20,228 bases of DNA from Apostichopus californicus (GCA_020650975.1 JAIPMN010010939.1:1-20228), one strand, 5' to 3'. Positions 9,300 through 18,904 are shown, counted from the stretch's first letter. The notes: generated by a model from the letters alone, not told the origin. Translations and numbers: made by a program.

Positions 9300-9580
9300 A
9301 GACACGGGCGGCGATCATGGGGGCACGGGGGTGGGGGGACATACCCCCAATATTTTAGGTGGGGAGGATATAGTATCTAATATCCCCCCCCCCCCAATAT
9401 TTGGTGGCATAGTTTTTTTTTAGCATATTATTTTATAATATCGCTAGTAATTTCAAAATAGAAAATGCTTAGATGCAACTTACAAGGCCTGGGAAGTGCC
9501 ATTTCCAGCGATCTGGGAGGCATTTTCGGCCAAAATTTTCTTTTGCGCTTCGCGCCAACCTATGGTAATTTCTTATTTTT
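9300..9580. repeat. Interspersed repeat with CCCCCAATATTT modules
   Basis: ACCCCCAATATTTTAGGTGGGG is followed within 60 bases by a second CCCCCCCCCCAATATTTGGTGG with a pure C run. Next come AAGGCCTGGGAAGTGCCATTTCC and GGCATTTTCGGCCAAAATTTTC. The duplicated module and the unrelated GC-rich tail look like one member of a non-coding interspersed family. I recognise the style from other marine invertebrate genomes but cannot name it. Confidence 0.5.
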
Positions 9581-10126
9581 TAAGTTTTACTCTTTGAGTG
9601 TCCAGAATGATCACTCATGTAAGGAGTCAATGCAGTCTTACACATTTAGCCACAAATACTATGAATATCCCTTTTTTTTAAAGCAAATACCAAGTGAAGC
9701 CAATGCTTTGATTGGTTGCTGCTATACGTCATATGGTAGATTCTTTGGCATAAATTAAAGTGGCTTTGCAATTTATATGAAGACCGTGTGTACAGTAATT
9801 CTCACAATAACTACATTTCAATTAGATCCTATCGTTGTTCAAAGTTGTTTCAAAGTTATGGTTACAAACTAGATAAAATGGTGATCGTAAGATATCAGTT
9901 TGTGGGAGCTTCCAAGCATGAGCAGTTTTTGACAATGTAGGATTCATGGTCATTTACAAGTCAAATGAACATTACCAACAATGCAATTTAGTAACATTGT
10001 GAGCATTCAGTTTTGGAATCATTAAGAATCATCATTGCAACTTGAATATATCCAACATAGCTATGATATAGCTAAATAATATTACAGCAAAATGAACATT
10101 ACACTACCCGAAGTAATATCACTTAC
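9581..10126. other. Non-coding region
   Basis: Sequence between the C-rich repeat and the last recognised exon of the minus-strand relic. It would be intron if that relic is still spliced through the donor at 10126/10121. No other content is seen. Confidence 0.4.
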
Positions 10127-11140
10127 TTCACTGTCAAGGAAAAGAACGGGCCATCGTTCAAGTACGTCTTTGACTGGTGATGTGTTCATTACTAACTACT
10201 GTACCTCCTTCTGTAAGCAAATGTAAGACACATATGAGAACGGATTTCTGTCATGTTCTTGTTCCTTTTTTGACATTTTTGTAATAAGACGGGTTCGGTA
10301 GATTTCCATAGTTGTGTTGTGTTTATAACCTTAGGAAGCTCTGGGAGGTAGGTAAACTCGACCCTCTTCGGCTTTAAGTTTTGGTGTTGATGTCTCATTG
10401 CCAGTGGTCAATCTTTTTATTGAATTGACCTTCATTTCCAAACAACCCAGCTTTCTCTTTTGCATACATTTTGCCCATTTTTAACTTTAAACTGTTGACC
10501 AGTTCATCATAACCAGATACAGATCCCTTTTCTTTCAGACCAGCCGATTCACACAGAGATTACAGTAACTATACGTACTGTAAATCTAAAGTTTTGTACC
10601 ACAGTAAATACTGGATCGTGCTGACAAATCTGATAAATTGGTAACATGTGCTATTAAGTTTACAGTAAGAACTGACTGGATATTTGTAATTCCAACAAAT
10701 CCCCAACAACTGGATTTGTTGGAATTACACATATCCTCAGTTCTTAATGTAATCCTAATAGCACATGCTACCGAATTATAGCACGATCCAGTTTTTACTG
10801 CGGTACAAAACTGTAAGATTTACAGTAGTAACTGTGTTTTCTATGTGTATCGGGTGGTCAGACATTGATTCTTTGCCAGAATTGCCTTTGCAACATCCAT
10901 ATACTCCAAGTTTGTTGGATAGGCTTTAAATTGCCACTTTTCCTTTGATATTGCATAAAAAAATTGGCTATTCATGTCCTTGCCCAGTGCAAGTTGATCT
11001 TTAGAAGATTTGTAGTTTGCATTACATAAATCAAACAATAACTGTAACTCCGGTATCAGCTTAGAAAGTTGAAATACCTCTGGTCATGAACCCTGTCTTA
11101 GTTTCATATGCAAAGACTGCATATCATCAGAGGAGCTAAC
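10127..11140 (-). pseudogene. Decayed gene B of a multi-copy metazoan family, cut by a foldback element
   Basis: Read on the minus strand, the fragments in order are: SSSDDMQSLHMKLRQG (about 11130-11090); a frame with LIPELQLLFDLCNANYKSS, then NLEYMDVAKAILAKNQCL ending at 10864; after the foldback element, LKEKGSVSGYDELVNS and KLKMGKMYAKEKAGLF; FTYLPELPK with LTFAYRRR; and finally KDVLERWPVLFLDSE running into a perfect donor GTAAGT (10126-10121). I recognise this pattern (a YxxMxxAK..LxxK segment, a LPxLP segment, a FAYRR segment, ERWPxLF) from large families of uncharacterised animal proteins that often neighbour transposase-like genes, but I cannot name the family. Stop codons and frame changes separate most blocks (for example TAG TAA after RRRYSS), so no full protein can be made. 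The surviving donor argues for a spliced gene, not a processed copy. It lies downstream of gene A on the same strand. Confidence 0.5.
10541..10856. mobile_element. 316-bp foldback (long inverted repeat) element with target duplication
   Basis: The two halves are inverted copies along nearly their whole length. The ends are CAGCCGATTCACACAGA (left) and, on the complement, CACCCGATACACATAGA (right). The centre is a perfect 18-bp stem, TGTAATTCCAACAAATCC at 10687-10704, facing its complement at 10714-10731 across nine bases. TCAGAC at 10535-10540 and again at 10858-10863 flanks the element as a candidate 6-bp target duplication. There is no coding sequence, so it is a non-autonomous MITE or foldback element. 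It interrupts gene B between NQCL and KEKG. The arms have diverged by an estimated 15-20%. Confidence 0.8.
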
Positions 11141-11527
11141 TGACACTCATTGTATCATGTGAGCTTCCTTCTAATGAGTCACCATAAGGAATAATACTGC
11201 AGCTTGCACTATTTAAATCAAGAGGAGAAAGTACTGGTTTGGGTACTGCTTTTGGGAACTAATTTAACTGTTGCAACATTCTGGACCAAATCACTAATAA
11301 TGACTAAATTCACCATATCTCCCCAAAATCTGAATCTGCATACTGTAGAGTAAACTCATAGTTAATGTTTTTCTTTATTTTCAATTATTTGTTTCAAACT
11401 TTCAACTGAATTTGGGTGCTTCTGAAGGCAGAGCTGCCTGATTTCCGAGTCAGAAATTATCAACCTTAATTTCAAAGGTTCCATACTGTCGCTTGACGAC
11501 TACCTAATTAGGTCCATGATTTGAATA
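11141..11527. other. Gap between the two minus-strand relics
   Basis: About 390 bases without a continuous frame on either strand. The lowest part may hold the lost N-terminal coding region of gene B, since short in-frame pieces occur. Nothing can be asserted beyond that. Confidence 0.35.
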
Positions 11528-13090
11528 TCATGCCAATGGATAGAAATCAGCAAAGTCTCTATGATGGACTAGTTTAAATTTATCTGTCTCCTTTACAATG
11601 TATGCCCCCAGATACTTTGCAAATCTACTTTCAAAACATTTTACCACAAAACCAATATCCTTGTTAACTGTTATAGGTTGAATCTTTGCAAACTGGGCTA
11701 AGCCATCAGAATCAGTAAGAACAAACATGTCTTTGGAATACTTTGTTCCATCAACTAAGACTGTGTCTGAAACTGAGATTGTGGATGAATTAAGGACATC
11801 AGGGATTACACTCTTCATAGCTTCTGAGAGTAATGCAAAAGGCATATACTTGTCAAATTATCCACAACAACAGGTAAGCCAAAGAAATTTGGGGAAGCCA
11901 AATGATATGTTTCCATCATTTGATGCATATTGGCTAAAGTCACTAGTATATTCTTGAAAGTTATAAACACTTCGAATGATTCTGTTGAAGAAATAGTGTT
12001 TTGCTTCGAACCTTACTGTGGAGACTTTAACTAAAGGTCCAAATAATCTTATTTGTTCTAGGTAATGTTCAACGAAATGGTGCTTTTGTTTCAGTCTTGC
12101 CTCAGGAAATGGCATTTTGAATATCTGTTTGTATTCCTTAATTTTAGTCTGAAGGGAATCAATCGTTCCTTCAGTGAAAACTGTGGGCAATTTCAACAAT
12201 ATCTTCGAGTAACTATATCACAGCAAGTACTGGGTCTTGCTCTGGTACACAGCCTACCACAAATAATGGGAGCAACCGAAGCAAGGTCCAGTGTTCAGAC
12301 TGATTACCGCCAACACTTCCTTTTTGCTTGTAATTTTGTCCAATTACCTGTGGTCTACTTACTCTATCGGAGTGCTTGTACTGGGAATGCTGTATCTGAG
12401 AGTTGAAATATTCTAAGGTCATCTTTCTTTGAGAAATGAAGTAGGTAAGACAAAGTGCTATTTCGTAGGGTACAATGCCCTCTAACGAGATCATGGGAAA
12501 CATCAAAAGGAAGACCCTCAGTTACGTGGAAATGCCCCGAGTACTCATGTAAGACACAGTCATTTTGAACACCATAAAGTCTAGACAATGTTGGGTCTTC
12601 TCTGACTCGAAGAATGTGGTATGTGTAATTTTCCTTGTTTCTTATTTGGCAATTTTATGCTGAGAAATCTATGTTTTGTAGATCAAAGCTGGGGGCCATA
12701 CACACAAGGTCTAAAATACATTTGGGCCAAAGCTCTCAAGAAATCCACCAATTTGTAGAACCTCAAGGTTATCACAGCAAATATAAACAACAGTGCCTTT
12801 TACATTTCCCCCAATGCTTCTATAAAGATACCCTTCTTGCTCTCTTGTAACCAAAGTGTTTGAGGTGGGTAGACTTAAGAAGTGCAGCAAGCTGAATAAT
12901 GTGAATTGTTTAGCGATACTTGCAAGGGATGTCTTCTAGTACCCAGTGTGCACAACATATTTTGTGTTTTTTTCTTGATGTGCCAAGGGGTTGCAAACTT
13001 CCCATTCATCAAAGTACAAACAAATGGACAACCTGTTTGCCTCCTCGTCGAAGAAAGGCTTATTTTGATAAATGCTTCCATCTTTTAAGG
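11528..13090 (-). pseudogene. Decayed gene A of a transposase-like multi-copy metazoan family
   Basis: Minus-strand fragments in order are: FFDEEANRLSICLYFDEWEV-CNPLG (about 13060-12985); RKKHKICCAHWVLEDIPCKYR; IIQLAALLKSTHLKHFGYK; GNVKGTVVYICCDNLEVLQI with GGFLESFG (about 12820-12735); SRLYGVQNDCVLHEYSGHFH with VTEGLPFDVSHD; LEGIVPYEIALCLTYFI, GGNQSEHWTLLRLLPLFVVG; KQKHHFVEHYLEQIRLFGPL then VRFEAKHYFF; and a last block ending DFADFYPLA before the stop at 11528. This order (D-x-CNPLGxxxKKHK, xxVKGxVxYxxxDN, FHVTEGLPxDxxHD, LEGxVPYE, KHHFxxHY, GPLxxxxxxRFEAKH) matches a large family of uncharacterised animal proteins of transposon character that I know by pattern but cannot name. At least six frame changes or stops break it. 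An upstream minus frame at 13350-13649 could be its N-terminal part but shows no diagnostic motif. Confidence 0.6.
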
Positions 13091-13995
13091 AAACATATTT
13101 GTTGCTCCTCTACTGTGCTGATAAGATTTTGTCCAACACATCACTTCTCTTTACTGTACCTACATTTTTGTTGAAATACATTTAAATATCAAGGCAGTTA
13201 TAGTACTTTTGTGTACTTTAACCTTTACCACCTTTGTTGGAATCCAAAAAATTCCGCAACAGCAGACAATTCATTCAAACCTACACTGAACAACAAATAA
13301 CAACTGTAAACTTAACTTTGAAAAGTTACTCATTTAATGGTATATTGCTCTAAAAGCTAAAAGGCATTGAAGACTCGCCCCAAACCGCGTGCCGCGCTCT
13401 GAAAAAGTTAACTTTCCGTTGCTTGCAGGTTGCTTGCAGGTGAAGTTTTCTTTGTGCGCGAGTCTTCACACCTTTAACCAAATCATCTGTAAGTACTATG
13501 CGAAAATATTTATTCAAAATTCTGGCTTGAACAACTGCTGTGTTGGCCGTGAATGTAGCACGAAAAGGTTCTGTAACCTGATGTGTTGGTAAAATGCCCT
13601 TTATCTCCAAGGTAGCCTGAACTAGCTGTCGTGTGAGCTCTTTGTACAAAACAATATCACTATGAATGTGTCATTCAGCCAATTGTTGTTTTAGGACACT
13701 GGTGTATGGGTGGAATTACAAAGCAGACCTTCAAAGTCTGATTATTCACTTTGAAAATACTCACCAAGTTACAGACAATGGTTCAAGAAACCAAGTCATT
13801 AATTGCATTGCTTACAGGTTCTAGCCTTCGGTCACACCTTTCACAACGAGTCAAAAGCATGCAAAATAACAAGCACCATCTGATTTCTGTTCACTTACAG
13901 ATCCATGTTGTATTTTTGAAAGATACGTTCACACGTGGAAAGGGACTAAAAGCCGTTGTTTATGTTAAAAGAGCAAAGATCAATGGTTTGTCATA
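13091..13995. other. Region upstream of gene A, uncertain coding remnants
   Basis: The minus frame 13350-13649 (99 codons) and the plus frames 13389-13592 and 13751-13996 overlap one another and have no recognised domain. A CERCDRR stretch on the minus strand near 13840 is suggestive of a zinc finger but too short to use. The N-terminal part of gene A would be expected here. Confidence 0.3.
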
Positions 13996-14045
13996 AGTTT
14001 GTGTATTTATTTATTTATTTGTTTTGCCACAAAAGTACAAAGTGG

Positions 14046-14095
14046 AGGGAAGTCTTCCATAAAGCTTAAAAGCTTAACAATGTGGAAGATTCCCT
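14046..14095 (-). other. Stem-loop in the LINE 3' untranslated region
   Basis: AGGGAAGTCTTCCA at 14046-14059 pairs with TGGAAGATTCCCT at 14083-14095 over 13 base pairs with one bulged base. The loop holds a nested AAGCTT palindrome. It lies about 25 bases from the (AAAT)n tail of the minus-strand LINE, where CR1/L2-type elements can carry a hairpin read by their own reverse transcriptase. Confidence 0.55.
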
Positions 14096-14186
14096 GAAGA
14101 AAGAAAAGAAAAGAAAAAAATATATATGTGTATAAATACATATACATAAATATAAGTACAAATTAAATGTTCAATATATATATAGT
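14096..14186. repeat. Purine and AT low-complexity tract
   Basis: GAAAGAAAAGAAAAGAAAAAAA runs into ATATATGTGTATAAATACATATACATAAATATA. This simple sequence lies inside the 3' untranslated part of the LINE. Confidence 0.7.
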
Positions 14187-14930
14187 AATTACATACAGGT
14201 ATAATTTAGTTTTAGTCAGTAACTAGCTATTATTTCCTTACAAAACCACTTCTTAAAGGATGTGACTGACATTTTACTCTTTAAATCGTTCGTTAGAAGA
14301 TTCCATGTTTTTGTTGCACGGTTTTATAAGCTTAAAGTTCCAATGATTGTAGAGATTATAGTGTGCATGATTAGCATGCCTCGTGTTATGATCATGTACA
14401 TCTCTGTTACTGGTTAAAAAATAGTCAAAGGCAGCTGGTAGTACTCCATTCCAGGTCTTGTAGGCAAATAATGCAAGCTTAACTTTAATGAGATCGTGCA
14501 ATTTTAGTAAGTTGAGTTTTTAAATAGGGGACTGGTGTGCGCACGTGGGGCTGAGTGTGTTATGTGGCGAATGGCTGCCTTTTGGAGTATTATAAGATTG
14601 TTAAGGTTGGTGTTGTATGTACCAGACCAAATAATGGAACAATAAGTGAGATGAGGGACAATCAGGGTGTGGTATAGTGTTCTGAGTATGTTTTCTGATA
14701 GATAATATTTCAACTTAGATAATATGCAAACATTCCGTGCAATTATACTGCATATAGTTGAAATATGGTTGCGCCAGCTAAGTTTACAATCAATATTTAC
14801 ACCTCAAAACTGTATAGGCCTATATATAGGTGTATAGGCCTATATACCAACACGTACATAATTGCACTCTATTTGAAGGCAACAAATGGAAATCTTATCA
14901 TTGTGTGAGCAGTCTTCAACATTTATAGTA

Positions 14931-15863
14931 TCAATTTGAGATGGTAAATCTTCTGCAAGACAGAAATTAAAGAGATTTCTTTGAACAATTTGAGCCTACA
15001 ATGAAGATAATGTATACTTTGTGATTATGACTTACTTCAAGGCATGTATCCAAGAGACAGATTGTAACTGGCCATTAAGTTGGTTTAACATGAAGAAATG
15101 AACAGCTAGCATTAGTTCCAAAAGAATATATACAAGGCATCTTCAACAAATAAGACCATACCAAGAACATAATAAAAAAAAACAACTTTGAATTCATGTT
15201 TTACCAGCATCCATATTAGCTGCACTTAATAGCCTAGGGATAGCTGAACCCATAATTTCATTAATGAATACCCTAAGAAGTTGCATGATTCTGGGATAAG
15301 TATACCTGTATGAGTTGTTATTAAGGGCAGCATTCCTACTCTTGTATTACTTTGTGCAATATTTTCATATGAAAGTTGATGGAGAATGGGTGACTTTAAT
15401 TATACGTGTGCGAAAGGGATAGGTCATATTTTAGTCGCTGACTACTCACAAGAATCAGCTTTAACTAGATTAACTACTCTAACGGTAACACTACATTAAC
15501 TGTGTATTTTGCTGTTGATTAGTAATACAACAATCCCAGACCGTACAGTTGGACTGGGCAATGTACAACTGATACTATTATTGTATTTAAGATCACTAGC
15601 CATAGCCTAGGAACTAGAGTAGACTTAGAACTTGGCCCTTAAATTGTAAAAACACTTTACCAAAAGGAAAAGGGTCGAGCCTTTCACTGCGACCAAAATG
15701 CATCCACCGATGTTGATGAACGCTGACTTTACTACGCCCACGAATACAACACTCTCTTTGTTGCCGTGACAAAGAGCGCACAGAAATTACAAGTACATGC
15801 AGCCAACCGTATTTGTGTTAGCATAAGCGATTGCTTAGCCTTAACAGTTTAGTATACGTTAGA
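14931..15863. other. Region between the LINE and the 16-kb candidate exon, unassigned
   Basis: About 930 bases. A minus-strand frame ending at about 15203 reads SRNAALNNNSYRYTYPRIMQ, then a further 28 codons, to a stop. It begins directly after an AG near 15340. It looks less random than its surroundings but matches no family I know. A second open minus frame without a start codon runs through about 15790-15650. Neither can be called a gene. Confidence 0.3.
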
Positions 15864-16046
15864 CTAGAGCTGCATGTGTACAATTTTTACCACTAGGCTA
15901 GGCTTATTGGGAACGACTTTGGAACATGGATAACACATTATAATTTCTTTCTTTCTCGGGAGGCCATTGTAACTTGTTGAAGCCATGGTAAAAAGTATTG
16001 CGCAAACCTGAACATTTAAAAATGCCGCCTTTAATACCTTTGCCAT
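15864..16046 (-). CDS. Candidate first exon or short ORF, unknown
   Basis: A 60-codon minus frame. Its second methionine at 15986 has a strong initiation context (ACCATGGCT) and gives MASTSYNGLPRKKEIIMCYP, then CSKVVPNKPSLV. That would end at a GTAAAA donor (15890) after exactly 32 codons. It contains one CxxC pair and no recognised domain. A CCAAT/CRE-like cluster lies 290 bases upstream. It could be a real first exon whose partners I cannot find, or a chance frame. The evidence is weak. Confidence 0.2.
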   Translation of the reverse strand: MAKVLKAAFLNVQVCAILFTMASTSYNGLPRKKEIIMCYPCSKVVPNKPSLVVKIVHMQL

Positions 16047-16273
16047 AACAATTTACCTGCCACGGGCATTTGAATAGGCTCTTGCAGTAGAAATTTGAGT
16101 GGAGGAAGTTACTTTTCCATGCTCGTTCCCTTGCTAGGCTTGGCGAATTGATTACGTAACGTACAGGCTAATGTTCCAGGCTAATAACCTTGAAAGGTGC
16201 AGAAGTGGCCAGTGGCGAAAAATGAACGACAGTCTTACTAACGGGCGGATTTTCAATTGTAATATGCGATTGT

Positions 16274-16294
16274 GATTGGTTACTCGTTACGTCA
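16274..16294. promoter_or_regulatory. Inverted CCAAT box next to a CRE-like site
   Basis: GATTGG (16274-16279, CCAAT on the minus strand) is followed by TTACGTCA (16287-16294), a CREB/ATF half-site variant. The pair spans 21 bases, close to the spacing seen in animal promoters. It would suit a minus-strand transcript toward 15986, but no gene is confirmed there. Confidence 0.25.
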
Positions 16295-17276
16295 TAAGCT
16301 GTATTACGTTATCAAAATATTTTTGATTTCTTTTGCTCAGTGTGTGAGCATTATATTTAGCCCTGTCGTCATGCTACACTTCCGTTTCTATGAAAGCAAC
16401 ACGAAAAGACAAATTGTACATTGCAGAGGGTAGCAAAAACCAACCGTGACTGAACTTATTCGTACTGCGCTGATCAATTCATTGCTTGGGGCATAGCACC
16501 TTAATCATTCCTTCGAAACGAAGATACAATTCTAGGAAGAGGGCACAGAAGTACAGAATTTGTGAAAGAACGTGGACCGAGAAGAAAATACATATGATAA
16601 GATTTGTACATTGACTGCATTCTGGTACGTAATCAACGAAAATAAATATGACTCACCGTGTTTACATAGTACCTTTTTGCATAAACGGGCGTAGTCGAAT
16701 GTGTTCATGATAAGAAACAGCCACAGTGCAGCCGTCGTACGTGGATTGAAGTAAGCGAATGTTCGAAATTATATTCGTAAGCTGCCGATATCCCTGAAAA
16801 TAGAAATACCTGGTTCAACAACAACAAATTCAGATTTTCCAGCTTCAACGCATTTATAGTGTTTTGTTTATAGTTATCGGTACATTCTGCTCACATTGAT
16901 GTGTCTTGTTGTGTGTTTGTTTGCCTATTTTGGTTGATTTTCCGTGTCTGTTTATATGTGTAGTTTTGCGAACCTAATGTTAAAGTAGCCTTACATACTA
17001 CTTGTTTTACACCAGATTTTCCTTCGTGATCGGCACGCATCAAACCTTGAGTAAGTTTATCGTTTGTTTTTTTTCTTCAATTTATCTCATTTCAGTGTTC
17101 TATCTGTTGAGCTTATTTATTATTTATCATGCCCATTGTCAACCACAACCTTATCATCTCTGTGCTGTTCTTGCTAACATACTCAAAAGTTTATGGCTCT
17201 CCAAACTTCTTGTGTTTGTCTCAACCTTACTCATCTCAGAGATAAAATTTGCCTTTAAATGCTCTAAAAACTGGGT
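16295..17276. other. Region upstream of the second LINE, no gene recognised
   Basis: About 980 bases. A hydrophobic plus-strand frame at 17002-17301 has an overall T-rich composition that explains its residues. It may belong to the 5' untranslated region of the LINE that follows. Nothing else is seen. Confidence 0.35.
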
Positions 17277-17480
17277 ATGTTGTGCTGTTTGGATCAAGTG
17301 ATTATTCAAATCACACTTTATCAAATTATCTTTGTATTGATGGGCATTTTCATTCTTCAAGTTCAAATTGTAAGTTGTCAAAATTCAACTCCCACAGGAG
17401 AAAATTATTCCTGTTATGAATTACCCTCTTCTGGTGACATCGCAACCCAGGACCTGCACCAAAATACCCTTGTAAATTTT

Positions 17481-17488
17481 GTAAAATA
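17481..17488 (+). repeat. Target-site duplication, left copy
   Basis: GTAAAATA directly precedes the left terminus of the hAT element and is repeated exactly at 18905-18912. Eight bases is the diagnostic length for the hAT superfamily. Confidence 0.9.
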
Positions 17489-17675
17489 TAGTGTTCGACC
17501 GATTATATGATAATCGGTTATTACCGTTTACCGATTAGTTCATGTGACAATCGGGCCGATGCCGATTATTTCATCGTTTTCGTGGAACTGGCCTAACATA
17601 TTATTAGCTGTTATGCAAGATTACCAACTTCTAGGCCAATACAACCAAAGATGTTAGTGAACGACATAACGTTTC

Positions 17676-17710
17676 ACCAGGGAGTTGTTATTCCATAACA
17701 ACTCCCTGGT
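17676..17710. repeat. Perfect 16-bp hairpin inside the hAT element
   Basis: ACCAGGGAGTTGTTAT (17676-17691) and its exact complement ATAACAACTCCCTGGT (17695-17710) are separated by only TCC. No T run follows, and it is not at a terminus of the element. Confidence 0.85.
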
Positions 17711-18465
17711 TTCACACTAAAGCAAATAAAGAACACTGTAATACATACACGGGCGCTGTATGTTTATAACGATGAGTCACAATATTGCAATCCCACCACA
17801 ACACAGTAAATGGCAGTGCTGTACAGACTACAAAAGGGGGGAATTAGTAACCATCGGCTACGAAATGCAAAAGAAAAAGTTAGGTCCAGCTTTTACAACA
17901 ACTGGTTTTATAATCATTATCAGTATTGCAACTCCAACGTAAAGCCCGAACGGAAATTCAAATATTCGTAATTTCGTAATATGATATCGAAATATATAAT
18001 CTGATATAGAAAATAAACAATCACGGACGTTTGCTTCAAGTTTTCAATGATTACCATCTGCGAGGGAAAACTTCCGATCTAACGTTGTTTCAAACGATTA
18101 TACACAGTAAGTCAATGGCGCTTCTCCATTGACTAAACTACATGTGCGGGAAATCACACACTAAAGTCCTATTGACTTTATCGCGCGTGTCGCTGGAAAT
18201 CAGAATCGGCTGCGGGAGTTCAGTTACTGAAAGGGGTTATTTTACCAGGTATGATTCATGCGGTCACGGGAAAAAATGAGGGACTGTCGCCAAACATTAT
18301 AAGGGATTTTAGGAGTTTTTGGCGCCTTGATTTCATCATTTTATCGCATTTGTAAAATCCAGTGCGCATTTGCAAACTAGCCTAATGTACGTAGAACTCA
18401 CAATGAGCAAACCCTGATGTTATCGTTTCCTCTTTCCAGTTTTCACGTACGGTGAAACGGCCAAA

Positions 18466-18774
18466 GTGGTTAACAGGTATATTGTTTTGGTTTTATATTT
18501 AGTCCAGACACTAACTCTCTCTTATCAATCGGTAAACATGGGAAACAGGATGTTTTGTTGGATGCAAGAACTTGAAGCGAAGTGGAAAAAATTACGTCGT
18601 CCCCCTGAGCTTATTGCGGGTATACTGTTTGATGTTAACTGCCAAAACTGGGTATTATATCGAAGAGCATTAGTACAATCTCGCGTGAGGGACTTGCGAT
18701 ACCGTTACCACCCCCGGCTTTCAAAAGAGTTGAATCGAATGATTTACATTCTTTTCCGGTTGTGGTTGTGGTGA
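18466..18774 (+). other. Uninterpreted 102-codon frame inside the hAT element
   Basis: The frame ends before the right subterminal repeats. An inner methionine (MGNRMFCW) starts a more balanced, Arg/Leu-rich stretch with WKKLRRPPELIAGILFDVN and VRDLRYRYHPRLSKELNR. I recognise no transposase or cellular domain. It may be captured sequence or chance; nothing upstream looks like a promoter. Confidence 0.2.
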
Positions 18775-18904
18775 ATCACAAGCGCGGAAAACACAGTCCT
18801 TTATGTGCAACGTCGCATAATCGGTAGCGCAATGGATTTTGTCGAGCCGAATATTTACCGATTTTCTGATAATCGGCCCGATGCCGAATATCGGTCGAAC
18901 ACTA

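Larger units (their letters stand above)
14003..14930 (-). mobile_element. 3' end of a LINE (CR1/L2/Jockey-like), reverse transcriptase C-terminus
   Basis: Minus-strand translation gives GVNIDCKLSWRNHIS, NVCILSKLKYYLSENILRTL, YHTLIVPHLTYCSIIWSGTY, LQKAAIRHITHSAPRAHTSP, then after a one-base frame loss near 14515 KLHDLIKVKLALFAYKTWNG. It closes with an HDHNTRHA-type end. The FxGVxID..LxW..HI, TLIxPHLTYCxxIW and LQKxAIR words are typical of the C-terminal region of APE-type non-LTR reverse transcriptases. The element is 5'-truncated. It ends in a 3' untranslated region with a stem-loop (14046-14095) and an (AAAT)4 tail at 14005-14020. A TAGGCCTA-rich insertion (about 14808-14847) sits just before GVNID. 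No intact open frame remains. Confidence 0.85.
17489..18904. mobile_element. Complete non-autonomous hAT transposon, 1,416 bp
   Basis: The left end is TAGTGTTCGACCGAT, and the complement of the right end is identical for the same 15 bases. Subterminal ATCGG / CCGAT words crowd both ends, and the word CCGATGCCGA is shared by both in the same orientation. The 8-bp direct repeat GTAAAATA flanks it. At 1.4 kb it is far too short for a hAT transposase (about 600 residues), and no DDE or BED-finger segment is seen. Internal frames at 17760-17942 and 18466-18774 have no recognised domain. It is inserted in the Cys-finger coding region of the surrounding LINE, so it is younger than that LINE. An almost unmutated target duplication and termini suggest a fairly recent insertion. 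Confidence 0.92.

Noticed and set aside
9023..9358. A 111-codon plus-strand protein gene
   Set aside because: It has no domain or signal motif, and its C-terminal residues come from the C-rich interspersed repeat.
12065..12406. Plus-strand 113-codon ORF
   Set aside because: It is antisense to the gene A relic, whose minus-strand motifs are diagnostic.
13751..13996. Plus-strand 81-codon ORF as a gene
   Set aside because: No motif, no splice signals, and it ends at the LINE tail. Probably chance.
17002..17301. A membrane protein gene with several hydrophobic segments
   Set aside because: Its hydrophobicity follows from T-rich sequence, there is no start context or partner exon, and it overlaps the LINE 5' region.
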